In this document: piece after piece, positions 33,804 to 42,430 of the stretch
How positions within the stretch are numbered: position 1 is the stretch's first letter
How the letters are laid out: every line of letters begins with the position of its first letter
Assembly (NCBI GenBank): GCA_017501695.1
Contig: JAFVWL010000128.1
Coordinates: 62,001-126,000, forward strand
Direction: 5' to 3'
Length of the DNA stretch: 64,000 nt
From: Oscillospiraceae bacterium
GTDB lineage: Bacteria; Bacillota; Clostridia; Oscillospirales; Oscillospiraceae
The notes under the pieces: model-generated
What the model was told of the DNA's origin: nothing
The model's database searches: none
The model's input: the letters and a program-made list of their open reading frames with translations, nothing else
Program-made: the position numbers and the translations under genes

Positions 33804-34508
33804 TCATTCATTAAAATTGATCTGAGCATCGGGGTGCTCGTTCTTGTACTTCATCAGCTCCAGCAGAGAGCGCTTCTTGGTGGGATTTGCAGGGGGCTGC
33901 TGAGGAGCGAACCAAGGCTTCGCAACAGCAGGATTCGGCTTGGGAGGCTGCGGCTGCGGCTGGGGCTGAGGCTGGGGGTTGGGCTGGGGATTGGGTTCGG
34001 GATCAGGCTTGGTGACGAAGCTGGAAGGATAAGCCTTCTGCATTTCAGCCATGAACTCGTCGGCACCGACAAACTTGTCGCCTTCGAGCTTGAACTTCTT
34101 AGCCATGAACTTCGCATAGATAGCTTCCCGAACGAGATCGTCGGTGTACTGGAAGCCAGCAAGGTAGGTCTTTGCTGCGAACTCAGTAGCCTGAGCGTCG
34201 AGCTTGTCCTGGAGAGCCTTAGTATCGGCCGCATACTTCTGCTCCCAATCGGCTGCTGCCTTCTTGGCACCTTCGGGGTCCATATCCTTGTAGGACTGGA
34301 TCGTGGTGTTGGCCTCGGAGAGCTGGGTCTCCAGACCGCTGATTTTCGTGTCCCTGGTAGCAATGGCTGCATCATGCTTCTCCTTGGAGATGTAGCCGCC
34401 GTCACTCAGGTTGACGATCTTCAGGTTCTTGTCTGCTTCGATCTTTGCACGGAGCTGATCCCAAGTCAGGGACTCACCCTCGGCAAACAGTTTCTGCAAA
34501 AAGGTCAT
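33804..34508 (-). CDS. Capsid scaffold protein (GP20 type)
   Basis: 234 aa starting MTFLQKLFAEGESLTWDQLR. A long helical region (KDTKISGLETQLSEANT type coiled coil), then a domain with DDLVREAIYAKFMAKKFKLE, and a proline/glutamine repeat tail (PNPQPNPQPQPQPQ). Matches phage minor structural GP20 scaffold proteins. The frame stays open upstream, but AAGGAAAATGT supports 34,508. Confidence 0.85.
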   Translation of the reverse strand: MTFLQKLFAEGESLTWDQLRAKIEADKNLKIVNLSDGGYISKEKHDAAIATRDTKISGLETQLSEANTTIQSYKDMDPEGAKKAAADWEQKYAADTKALQDKLDAQATEFAAKTYLAGFQYTDDLVREAIYAKFMAKKFKLEGDKFVGADEFMAEMQKAYPSSFVTKPDPEPNPQPNPQPQPQPQPQPPKPNPAVAKPWFAPQQPPANPTKKRSLLELMKYKNEHPDAQINFNE

Positions 34509-34663
34509 ACATTTTCCTTTCTTCCGCTGATTTGGCTTAAACGCCTGTTCACTCAGGCAACTGCGGAGCATGGCGTATTTAGATCTCACCCATGCCAGAG
34601 AAATCATTTAATAGTCTTTGGCACTTGACCCTGTGCCGTGGGAGATATGAGGATCACCTCCTC

Positions 34664-34753
34664 TCACCCGCCGCCTCTCCCGTGACGGCTTCTGCCAATA
34701 TTCATCGGTTCCGGCTTATAGACTCTGGAGTCCATATCGCAAACCCGTGGCAT
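34664..34753 (-). CDS. Possible 29-aa basic peptide in the scaffold-Tad2 gap
   Basis: MPRVCDMDSRVYKPEPMNIG and a basic glycine-rich end, behind AGAAAGGGGTGATTCCC. The 408-base gap 34,509-34,916 otherwise holds a terminator and an orphan GAGGAGGTGATCC site at about 34,650-34,662 with no good frame behind it. Low confidence as a gene. Confidence 0.4.
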   Translation of the reverse strand: MPRVCDMDSRVYKPEPMNIGRSRHGRGGG

Positions 34754-34780
34754 GGGAATCACCCCTTTCTGTGTGAATTG

Positions 34781-34825
34781 AAACGAAGACGCCTCTGGAT
34801 TGGCTGAAGCCCTTCCAGAAGCGTC
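34781..34825 (-). terminator. Terminator/attenuator before the scaffold gene
   Basis: A 12-bp stem with one G-T pair (34,788-34,799 with 34,814-34,825) plus a small inner stem, followed on the minus strand by TTCGTTTC. It would limit read-through from the minor capsid and Tad2-like genes. Confidence 0.55.
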
Positions 34826-34916
34826 CTGTTTTGATTTGATGGGAAAAGTGTTTGCTGGAATTTGAGCCGCTTAGAAGCGACCTGAGCGTTCCCTGTGTGT
34901 GCCTCAGAAAAGAGTA

Positions 34917-35411
34917 TCAGGAAACGACATACCAGTCTTCAGCCAGGATGTCGGACTGGGTTGCCAGCCAACCGGGCTGCAGGGTGCCCTGGGCAGTACG
35001 CAGAACCATCATGTCGCTGACCTCGACTTCCTGATCCTTGAACTCGCTCATGTCCGCCGGGGTGGTGAACTCGATGGACTGGCCTTCTGCCAGGAACACA
35101 TACATATTCTTGCCGTTCCAGCCCTGACGAGCGATACGAGCGCCGTTCTTCAGGTTCTGGATGGCGGTGCCGAAGTCCATGGTGTCGTGGGTGCGAACCA
35201 GACCGAAGTCCTCGATGTAGATGTCGGGACAGGTGTTCAGCACCAGATCATCGTTGTAAGCCCGCTGGATGTATGCCAGCTTGGCAGGGACATTGGGGTT
35301 CTCGATGATCTCGGTCTCGCCGGTAGGCATGTGGATCATCAGGGCGATGCCCAGGACGCCGCCTTCCGCAAGAGCGGCTTCAACGGTTGCGATCAGTTCA
35401 GCTTTCTTCAT
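34917..35411 (-). CDS. Protein with C-terminal Tad2-like (DUF2829) domain
   Basis: 164 aa. Residues 78-164 carry the Tad2/DUF2829 pattern: MDFGTAIQNLKNGARIARQG, WNGKNMYVFL, then TLQPGWLATQSDILAEDWYV. In other phages Tad2 sequesters the signalling molecules of the Thoeris defence system. Residues 1-75 are a separate domain (MKKAELIATVEAALAEGG, NPNVPAKLAYIQRAYNDDLV) of unknown role. It is unusual that the gene lies in the head module between minor capsid and scaffold, which hints at virion packaging or late expression. Anti-defence activity is inferred from family only. Confidence 0.75.
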   Translation of the reverse strand: MKKAELIATVEAALAEGGVLGIALMIHMPTGETEIIENPNVPAKLAYIQRAYNDDLVLNTCPDIYIEDFGLVRTHDTMDFGTAIQNLKNGARIARQGWNGKNMYVFLAEGQSIEFTTPADMSEFKDQEVEVSDMMVLRTAQGTLQPGWLATQSDILAEDWYVVS

Positions 35412-35414
35412 AAC

Positions 35415-36614
35415 TCATGCTCCTTTTCTGTTGGCCCATACGGCCTTTGTTGATATGCTTCTTCCGTACTTGTATTCCTGAGTCCGATCAGGCTTTGTCG
35501 GAAGACCAGCCTTTTCGGAAAACTCTTCATACCGGCGCCTCTGACGATTGAGGCGAATACTGGCAGATACGAACTCATCCCTCATCTCCGGGATTTCGTC
35601 GTAACCGATCAGCTCTCTCTTGGTAGCCCGGATCTGACGCTCCATGTCCCTCTGCTTCTGCGTCAGGTCATAGAAGCTGTACTCCTTGCCATCGATCACC
35701 ACCGGGGGCGGGTCGATATTTGCCAGCTTCTCAGGAGTCCATGTTCGGGGTGAGCCTTCGAGGTAGCCGTAGTAGTTGTGCCGGCAGAAAGCACCACAAA
35801 GACCTCCAGCGGTTCCTAAGCCGGTAGCCGCATAGAGGTCTTCATACTTATCGCTTTTGCCAGATCTACTAAAGATGCCGCCCTGCCAAACCTGATGCGA
35901 GGGTCTGGCACCGGCGTGGGCTGTGACTTCGACCAGATCCAAGCCCAAGTCATCACAGATCTGATCATTCATTCTGGCTGCCATCTGATTGATGCCGGAC
36001 AGCGTACACATCCGTGCAGCGGAACCGATGTTCATGTGGTAGCCATTCTCGTAGTCGATGTACTGGACACCGCTATCAGCCAGTGTCTTGACGGCATTTC
36101 TGATTGCGGTGTTGTAGTCCAACACACCAGAGGAAACCTGAAGCTGTGCAAGATCGAGCGCCCTCGTATATGCACTACTCAGGCTTTGAGTTCTGCCGTT
36201 CCGACCGGTGACAAAACCCATCGTGCCGGTGATGTTCTGCATGGTGCCATTGGTCTGCTTGATCGCCGCCTCCAGATACCGCATGAGGCGTTCACTGGAG
36301 ATCGCCCGGTCAACGAGTAGTCCGGCACCACGATACCGGTTGTAGTCGGCAGCGTTGGACAAGTTGAAAGCGTCAGTCAGGATGTTACTGACACCCTTGC
36401 CGGAGAGCCGGAGGACTCTCTTTGCTTCAGCATCAATAGCCTTCCTGCTTGCTCCCCACTCAGACGCTCTTCGTGCTTGCCACTTTGCAGTATCGGTGAC
36501 TCGCCCTGCCTCAGCTACTCGTCTGGAGAAATCCTTGATTACGAACTCCTCGTAGTCAAGAAACAGATCCTCGATGTACTGAGGAAATTCGGCAAGCTGT
36601 TCAGGGGTGAGCAT
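35415..36614 (-). CDS. Phage minor capsid protein (head morphogenesis)
   Basis: 399 aa. Matches the phage minor capsid 2 family: a helical N-terminus, RMCTLSGINQMAARMNDQIC, then VTAHAGARPSHQVWQGGIFS and GLCGAFCRHNYYGYLEGSPR with conserved Cys/His. It follows the portal directly (shared end/start), as in SPP1-like head modules. Probably an internal head protein that may be ejected with the DNA. Confidence 0.85.
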   Translation of the reverse strand: MLTPEQLAEFPQYIEDLFLDYEEFVIKDFSRRVAEAGRVTDTAKWQARRASEWGASRKAIDAEAKRVLRLSGKGVSNILTDAFNLSNAADYNRYRGAGLLVDRAISSERLMRYLEAAIKQTNGTMQNITGTMGFVTGRNGRTQSLSSAYTRALDLAQLQVSSGVLDYNTAIRNAVKTLADSGVQYIDYENGYHMNIGSAARMCTLSGINQMAARMNDQICDDLGLDLVEVTAHAGARPSHQVWQGGIFSRSGKSDKYEDLYAATGLGTAGGLCGAFCRHNYYGYLEGSPRTWTPEKLANIDPPPVVIDGKEYSFYDLTQKQRDMERQIRATKRELIGYDEIPEMRDEFVSASIRLNRQRRRYEEFSEKAGLPTKPDRTQEYKYGRSISTKAVWANRKGA

Positions 36615-38029
36615 TATTCCTCATCTACCGGAGGGACTTCCATCGGAGGAGGCGGTGCGGGGAGCATCGTCAGAGCCTCCTCTTCGCTGACACCGAAGTA
36701 CCACGCCACGACCTTTTCGGGTCGGATCATATCAGCGTGAGCCATCGACATCAGTCTGCTGAACTCCACCTCACGGTCAACGATGATGGAATCGTCGAAC
36801 TCAAAAGACACCTCGTAGGTGCCTTCGGGAGCCAGATCATACAGGGTAGCCAGGGCATCCATGGCATAGATCAGGTTCTCCAGCGCCGTCTGCAATGCCT
36901 TCTGGATGTCACAGACGGTGGTGAAGGATCTCTGCTTGGACTGCTTGACCTCGGTGGCTGTCTTATCAACCTGGGTGGGCTTGGACAGGGTGCCATAAGC
37001 CAGACCGCACATGAACTCGATGCGCTGGAGGTACTCGTTCAGGCCATTGAACAGGCTGCCGTCACGGAAGGTCGGGTTATAGGGTTCGATTTTCTGATCC
37101 CGGTCAAAGTCGAAGGTGCGGTACTGACGCTCCCTGCCCTCCGGCAGAATGGTCTTGCCGTCCTTGTCCTTCTTGAACAGGTTGGAGGAAGCGTGGATCG
37201 CAGACTCGCCAGCCTCGTATTCCCAGAGGATCTCGGAATACTGCCGGTCAGCTTCCTTGATCAGATCCTTCGCCTTGGAGAAACCGGACACACCCAGCGG
37301 AGATCTCGGCTCGATGTTGTTGGCGAAGGGCATACGGTAGTACGAGAACAGGGTTCTCTCCATGCCGTTGATCGTGACTTCAGGCTGGATCTCAGCCCAT
37401 TCATCCACCTCAGTCAGAGGCACCTCATTGCCGAGGGCATTGTCGTTGGTGGCTGTGACCTCGTTGATCGTCAGCCGGTAGACCTTGTTCCTGATCAGAT
37501 ACGCCCCACCCTCCAGCTTGTGTTCCTCCAGACGGGTGTACTTGTAGTTCCCCTTGTAGGAGTAGTCCGTAAACACGCCGCCGGTCACATTGCCGTCAGA
37601 GTCGAACGCAGTCGGGTAAAAGTCCACCGCCTGAACGGTGGTAACGAAGATCCGGTCGCCGGATACAAAGGGCTTCAGCACGACGCCGCCCATAGCGACA
37701 GCGTACTCAGAGATTGAGCGAATACGCTTGAGGACAGGCTGGTACTGGGCATTGATAAACTCCGCTCTGGGGCTTCCTGTGACCTCCGACTTCATCTCAA
37801 CCGTTACCAGTCGTGCCAGTTCAGAGGCGATGGAAGCCGGGAGATTCAGGGTCTTTTTGCCCTTCCCTTCATCCTTCCAGGGAGGATGATCCTCAAACAT
37901 ATCCGTCCAGAGTTGCATAGCTTCTTCCATCTTGGTAGATACCGCAATGTTGACGCCGAATGCAGCCTCAATGTTGTTCTTCCGAAACAGTTTCCTCACC
38001 GCCTTTCTAATTTCCTTAAAGATGTTCAT
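36614..38029 (-). CDS. Portal protein (SPP1 Gp6 type)
   Basis: 471 aa. Features: AVAMGGVVLKPFVSGDRIFV, VDFYPTAFDSDGNVTGGVFT, GVSGFSKAKDLIKEADRQYS and GLAYGTLSKPTQVDKTATEV, all typical of the SPP1-type portal family. It should form the 12-fold ring for DNA entry. It starts after GTGAGGAA and is followed without a gap by the minor capsid gene. Confidence 0.92.
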   Translation of the reverse strand: MNIFKEIRKAVRKLFRKNNIEAAFGVNIAVSTKMEEAMQLWTDMFEDHPPWKDEGKGKKTLNLPASIASELARLVTVEMKSEVTGSPRAEFINAQYQPVLKRIRSISEYAVAMGGVVLKPFVSGDRIFVTTVQAVDFYPTAFDSDGNVTGGVFTDYSYKGNYKYTRLEEHKLEGGAYLIRNKVYRLTINEVTATNDNALGNEVPLTEVDEWAEIQPEVTINGMERTLFSYYRMPFANNIEPRSPLGVSGFSKAKDLIKEADRQYSEILWEYEAGESAIHASSNLFKKDKDGKTILPEGRERQYRTFDFDRDQKIEPYNPTFRDGSLFNGLNEYLQRIEFMCGLAYGTLSKPTQVDKTATEVKQSKQRSFTTVCDIQKALQTALENLIYAMDALATLYDLAPEGTYEVSFEFDDSIIVDREVEFSRLMSMAHADMIRPEKVVAWYFGVSEEEALTMLPAPPPPMEVPPVDEE

Positions 38030-38040
38030 TTCCTCACCGC

Positions 38041-39459
38041 CTAACTCACCATCTCGATGTAATACTTGATGTCATGCTCGAAGGAATACTCGAAGGCGTC
38101 CATGCTGTCGATGTCAGAGGTGCCGTCGTCGAGTCGTTCCAGTTCGATCTTCTTGGAGTCCCAAATGGCAGTACGCATTGCATCTGCCAGTGATTCGCAA
38201 TCTTCTGTGTACAGGAACCTGTCCTTTGCACACAGGCTTGTCACGGTGAAGATTCTGTCGTTGACTCGCTCCTTCAGGGCGTAACCAACGGAAATGTTGC
38301 CCAAGCCAGCTCTGGCAAGGGACTTTCTCATGCCTCGAATGAGGACAGGCTCAGCAGAGTCGCACCAGATCTGACCGACTGAGCCGTAGGTTGCAATCAC
38401 CCGCTTCACGAACTGAACCAGAAGATCGCCCAGATCCTCCGGGTCAATATCGGTGTTCGTGTGCAGTTCAGATGACAGGGCGATCAGCTTCTCATAACCG
38501 ATCGTAGGTGCAGACGCAACAAAGGCGTGACCGGAGCCATTGCCACCGAAGTCAACGCCTATCGTAATCTGGAGGAGCTGGTGCTGTGCCGCAAGCTGTT
38601 GGGCTTGCTTGACTGTGATCTTCAGGTAGTCATTGTCCGAAGTCGTGATTGCGGCGAACTTCGGATAGATGATACCCTCGGCAATGCTTCGCTTGCCCAG
38701 GATGTCCCGGATGTACCAGATGCTGCTCTCATCGTACTGACTGATGATCTCCCGCTTTCTCTCATCCGAGATATTCACATTGTCAAAGATAGTGAAGTGC
38801 TGGTAATTGTAGCCGCCCAGGAGCTTCCCCGCAGCGTCTAAATCCCTGTACTTATCGATGTAGTTAGCATAGATCGGAGCCTTCGGATGATCCGGGTTCA
38901 AGTCCCAGAAGATCTTTCTGCGCTTGGCAGCAAGCTGACGGTTGAACGCTTCCTTGATCGTCGTGTCATGGTGGAGGTTGATCTCAGTCGCAATCCACAT
39001 ACCGTAGCTGTTACCACGGATCTTTTTGAAACTGTCGGAGAAGGCGCCGCCGGCGAAGATGACGATCTTCGTCTTGTACTTGGTAGCAGGGCCGCAGATA
39101 TACAGGCACTCATTACCCTTGTACTGTCCCCACCGGGACTGGCCTCTGAAGATCCACTCCAGACCCAGACCGTTGCAATCGCCAATATTCAGCTTGGCGT
39201 TTGCCATAGTGGAACCGGTGGCAAGGTGGATTCTGTCAGGCGTGGTCTTCAGCTCATGGGCAAATGCGTAGATGTTATCCACTGTCTTACCGGCACGAAC
39301 CGCTCCCTCGGCAAAGTTGAAGGTGCATTTTGTACACCGCCTGATGTACTCCTTGTGCTTCTCACTGAACTTGTACGGAATCGTCTTCCGGCGGATGTAC
39401 TGGCGGTCAAGGGCTGCTCTCTGCTTAGCCGCCGCCGTAGATCTCAGAGTCTGTTTCAT
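38041..39459 (-). CDS. terL: Terminase large subunit (PBSX type)
   Basis: 472 aa. Walker A is GAVRAGKT (52-59); a Walker B-type strand is seen in GMWIATEINLHHD; the nuclease domain begins at GVDFGGNGSGHAFVA. The start at 39,459 follows GGAGGTGGAGG and overlaps terS by 35 bases. It packages DNA into proheads and cuts concatemers. Confidence 0.93.
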   Translation of the reverse strand: MKQTLRSTAAAKQRAALDRQYIRRKTIPYKFSEKHKEYIRRCTKCTFNFAEGAVRAGKTVDNIYAFAHELKTTPDRIHLATGSTMANAKLNIGDCNGLGLEWIFRGQSRWGQYKGNECLYICGPATKYKTKIVIFAGGAFSDSFKKIRGNSYGMWIATEINLHHDTTIKEAFNRQLAAKRRKIFWDLNPDHPKAPIYANYIDKYRDLDAAGKLLGGYNYQHFTIFDNVNISDERKREIISQYDESSIWYIRDILGKRSIAEGIIYPKFAAITTSDNDYLKITVKQAQQLAAQHQLLQITIGVDFGGNGSGHAFVASAPTIGYEKLIALSSELHTNTDIDPEDLGDLLVQFVKRVIATYGSVGQIWCDSAEPVLIRGMRKSLARAGLGNISVGYALKERVNDRIFTVTSLCAKDRFLYTEDCESLADAMRTAIWDSKKIELERLDDGTSDIDSMDAFEYSFEHDIKYYIEMVS

Positions 39460-39871
39460 CGAGATCCTCCACCTCCATCGTTCCGTGAGGTCTGTCAGCC
39501 CATTCATCGGGTGCCCGGTTCTTCAGCCAGAAGCACATAGCGCCCACATCCGCAGGGACATGGACTTTCTTGGTTCTGACCTTAGCCGGTTTGGGGTTGC
39601 CGTCTTTGTCAACCTCAATGACCTTTTCGGTTTCTTCATAGTCATAACCCAGCGCTCTCTTAAACAGGGATCGTTCGACTTTGGCGTCGGCACCACTTTT
39701 GCCTCGCATGATCGCCTCCTCAAAGGACTCATGCTCCTGCCTCCAGCGAATGATCGTTCTGCGTGACACGCCGAAGGAATCCGCTATTTCCTGATCGGTT
39801 GCTCCTCGGATCGCCAGCGACCACGCCCAGTCATCGTGATATTCCGGGTTATACTTCTGTGTGGCCGCCAA
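39425..39871 (-). CDS. terS: Terminase small subunit
   Basis: 148 aa from a TTG start six bases after AGGTGA. An N-terminal HTH (GATDQEIADSFGVSRRTIIR) is followed by WRQEHESFEEAIMRGKSGAD and a C-terminal acidic end. Similar to small terminases in which the HTH recognises the packaging site. Confidence 0.88.
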   Translation of the reverse strand: MAATQKYNPEYHDDWAWSLAIRGATDQEIADSFGVSRRTIIRWRQEHESFEEAIMRGKSGADAKVERSLFKRALGYDYEETEKVIEVDKDGNPKPAKVRTKKVHVPADVGAMCFWLKNRAPDEWADRPHGTMEVEDLDETDSEIYGGG

Positions 39872-39881
39872 CGGCTGTCAC

Positions 39882-40805
39882 CTACTTTCCTGCAAGATAA
39901 TCAGCCGCCCAAAACTCCAAGGCTTGCCACTTGTTCTTCGCCCCGACGGTGCCCGATTCGGACATCTTTTTCAGGGCTTCAGTGATGATGTCTGCCGCTT
40001 CCTTGGGGATAGCGGGGCTACCGAACAGGGTCGTAAGCTGGACCCATTCCTGACTCTCGTCATAGTGCAGATCCTCGAACAACTGCTCCGTGGATCTGAT
40101 CATAGCGTGTACCGTAGCGCCGGTGTTCTTGACATTGGCAAACTGCTGGTACTTGGTAATCGCCTCAACAAAAGGCTGGTGCAGTTCGATGGGAGCAACG
40201 CCCAGGAAGTCAGGACTCAGACTGTCCAGCGTGGAGATCAGCTTCTCCATGTCCTTCAACTGGTGGGGCAAGAAGGTAAAGGTCACATTCTTCCAGTCGA
40301 ACTCCACCTTCGGGGACAGGAGCTTCTCCAGCTCCGCCATAGGCTCTCCAATGATGTCTTTACCGACATAGCTCTCCAGCATATCGTCCACATCGTCGAT
40401 CATCTTCGCAATCTCACGCAGGGTGGACTGATCGTCGAAGCCGGAGATGGCGTTGTGGGCAATCTGCTTGGCTGCCACCTGGGATCTGCGGAGGCCGCTG
40501 ATGTCCAGAATGACAAAGATCTCCGTCAGGATACCGGCGTCCTTTGCAGAACGGATACGGTGGTGACCGGAGATGATCTCAATGCGGTTGTTGATATACG
40601 CACAGAACGGAAGACTCTCCAACTGACCACGCTTCTTGATGTTGTCAGTGAGCTGCTTCTGCATCTCGGTCTTCATAATTCTGGCGTTGATGTCCTGCTC
40701 ACGGATGTCAGTCAGCTTGACCTTGGCGATCAGCAGACCAGAACCCATGTCAGCGACTACTTCGTAAGGGACTCTGCCTTCGTTTGCTCTCGTTTCTTCA
40801 GCCAT
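39882..40805 (-). CDS. ParB-like nuclease-domain protein
   Basis: 307 aa starting MAEETRANEGRVPYEVVADM. Residues about 27-110 form a ParB/Srx-like domain with SGHHRIRSAK (79-88, the GHHR-type signature) after KKRGQLESLPFC. The C-terminal two-thirds is helical. Phage ParB-like proteins beside modification enzymes have been proposed to act as DNA-modification partners or nickases. It overlaps the upstream methyltransferase-like gene by about 49 bases and directly precedes terS. Confidence 0.8.
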   Translation of the reverse strand: MAEETRANEGRVPYEVVADMGSGLLIAKVKLTDIREQDINARIMKTEMQKQLTDNIKKRGQLESLPFCAYINNRIEIISGHHRIRSAKDAGILTEIFVILDISGLRRSQVAAKQIAHNAISGFDDQSTLREIAKMIDDVDDMLESYVGKDIIGEPMAELEKLLSPKVEFDWKNVTFTFLPHQLKDMEKLISTLDSLSPDFLGVAPIELHQPFVEAITKYQQFANVKNTGATVHAMIRSTEQLFEDLHYDESQEWVQLTTLFGSPAIPKEAADIITEALKKMSESGTVGAKNKWQALEFWAADYLAGK

Positions 40806-42259
40806 CTTTCTTCCTTTCCCAGCCACTCATTTAGTGCCTGTTTAGCATTGCGGTCATACAACGGGGATTCGTAGGTGAGCCTGAAGCCCATTTTCTTGTC
40901 GGGCACCCTCTTGGTCAGTTCCATGAGGCCCCGCATTTCTTTGGCTTCAGGATGCTTGGTCATCTGTACCGTCTTCAGGCTCTTAGCCTTTTCCTTCTCC
41001 AGATCTGTGCAGATCTTCATAATCAGGGGCTTGTTCTGAGCCAGCATGGTCAGGAGCCGTCCCAGGCGGTACTTCTGGTGAGGCACGGTCATGCCGTACA
41101 TGAGAAACACAGCGTCGCTGACCTGAGTACCAAAGGCACCCATCGTCAGAGCGGATTTGTCCAGACCGAATACGCCAGCCAGCATACCGTCGATCAGGAC
41201 CGCCATGTTGATAGGCGCCGAGGAGCCGACGAAATTGTGCGTCCAGAGCTTGCGGTAATACTGTGCTGCAGTCCGCTCAATCTGGGTGATCTGTACTTTT
41301 GACTTCCGGGTGATCTCATAATCACGGGGCAGGATCGAACAGTCCAGAGGCTCCAGCTTGCTTTCGTTGGGTCTGGTGATGATCTTGCCGTTGGCAAGGG
41401 CTGTCGCCTCTTCGGGTCTGTTGGTGGTCAGGTACACATTGATGCCATCACGCACTCCGTATCTGGCAAAGATCGGTGTGCCAGCGGTCAGGCCGGGAGC
41501 GTTCTCCTCATAGCAGACCAAAAGGCACTTGGCATCCTGCATCTTTTCATACAGTTCCTTCAGACCTGTGGACGGATCGAAGATACCGTACTCCGGTTCC
41601 TTCCACGACATCCGACCGCCTGTGTCATACCACTTCTCAAAACCCGCCGTGTAGGTGGGCGGATTGGCAATGACGATGGCATGGGGGTCATCGTAGCACT
41701 CCTCCAGGTGTTTCCACATATCAAGGGGACGGTAGCTCATGCCGTGCAGGGAATCCTTTGCCCGGTCAAGCTGCTCTCTGATGTACCGGATGTGTTCATC
41801 CTTCCGGCACTCCAGATCCCGCATGATGTTGTAGAAATACTCCTTACCGGCACTCTTGACAGTGCGGAGGTAGAGCTGTGCGTACAGTGCTACCGCAGGA
41901 TCGAGAAGCTCCTCGTTGCTGAATCCATGTGCCCGGATCTCCAACTCCTCAAGGGACTGGCCTGTGATGGCGTAACCCATGATCGAGGTGAACATCGCAA
42001 CATCGCTGGATTCGATCTGCTCCGGCTTGTATCCGCTCTGTGCCGCAATGTGGGACATTGCAAAGGCACCGGCGCAGGGTTCTACAAACCGTGTGTAGCC
42101 GTTCTTCAGAGCGTTCTCAATGAGCGGTTTCAGGAACTTCTGCTCCTGAGCAACCAGCGTACCAAGGAAGAACGCTCCGGGGTTCTGGAATTTCGGCAAT
42201 GCTGTCACCAGCCTTTCTGTAAATTCCCTACTGGAGCGACTGGAGCGGTTTCGATCCAT
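40757..42259 (-). CDS. Adenine methyltransferase-like protein with GNAT/Mom-like C-terminal part
   Basis: About 500 aa. The N-terminal part has an AdoMet-binding loop (TRFVEPCAGAFAMSHIAAQ, residues about 56-74) and an IANPPTY motif (about 197-203) in the place of NPPY, as in N6-adenine methyltransferases. After residue 325 a second domain (INMAVLIDGMLAGVFGLDKS, AVFLMYGMTVPHQKYRLGRL) looks like a GNAT or Mom-type acyltransferase. It may modify adenines against restriction. The start is uncertain: the frame is open to 42,343 inside the terminator; 42,259 lacks a good ribosome site, and GTG/TTG starts near 42,209-42,200 follow AGAAAGGCTG. Confidence 0.7.
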   Translation of the reverse strand: MDRNRSSRSSREFTERLVTALPKFQNPGAFFLGTLVAQEQKFLKPLIENALKNGYTRFVEPCAGAFAMSHIAAQSGYKPEQIESSDVAMFTSIMGYAITGQSLEELEIRAHGFSNEELLDPAVALYAQLYLRTVKSAGKEYFYNIMRDLECRKDEHIRYIREQLDRAKDSLHGMSYRPLDMWKHLEECYDDPHAIVIANPPTYTAGFEKWYDTGGRMSWKEPEYGIFDPSTGLKELYEKMQDAKCLLVCYEENAPGLTAGTPIFARYGVRDGINVYLTTNRPEEATALANGKIITRPNESKLEPLDCSILPRDYEITRKSKVQITQIERTAAQYYRKLWTHNFVGSSAPINMAVLIDGMLAGVFGLDKSALTMGAFGTQVSDAVFLMYGMTVPHQKYRLGRLLTMLAQNKPLIMKICTDLEKEKAKSLKTVQMTKHPEAKEMRGLMELTKRVPDKKMGFRLTYESPLYDRNAKQALNEWLGKEERWLKKREQTKAESLTK

Positions 42260-42303
42260 AGGGTGGGTTATTTTCAAAGGCGTGAGCCTCTGGAAAACGG
42301 CAT

Positions 42304-42346
42304 AAAAAATGAGCCATGCGGGACAATTCCCAACATGGCTCATTTT
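42304..42346 (-). terminator. Strong terminator behind the phage tRNA
   Basis: A 13-bp perfect stem (42,306-42,318 with 42,334-42,346) with an inner GGGA/TCCC pairing, followed on the minus strand by TTTTTT. It lies five bases from the tRNA 3' end and before the methyltransferase gene, so late genes need anti-termination or another promoter. Confidence 0.85.
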
Positions 42347-42350
42347 GGCT

Positions 42351-42427
42351 TGGTCCGCCGAGCAGGATTTGAACGCTGCGACCCCCTGATTAAGAGTCAG
42401 GTGCTCTACATTCTGAGCTATCGGCGG
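42351..42427 (-). tRNA. tRNA-Lys (anticodon CTT), slightly degenerate
   Basis: 77 nt including encoded CCA. The acceptor stem CCGCCGA/TCGGCGG is perfect; the D stem is GCTC/GAGC; the anticodon stem is CCTGA/TCAGG with loop CTCTTAA, giving anticodon CTT for AAG lysine codons. The T arm pairs only if one C is bulged (GCAG-C-G with CCTGC), and the D loop lacks the usual GG. It may be a diverged but working phage tRNA or a decaying one. Confidence 0.8.
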
Positions 42428-42430
42428 ATA

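Noticed and set aside
34640..34665. GAGGAGGTGATCC as the ribosome site of another gene
   Set aside because: No ATG, GTG or TTG at suitable distance opens more than about 17 codons.
42260..42343. Upstream start of the methyltransferase-like gene at 42,343
   Set aside because: That ATG lies inside the tRNA terminator stem, and the added residues look like hairpin sequence.
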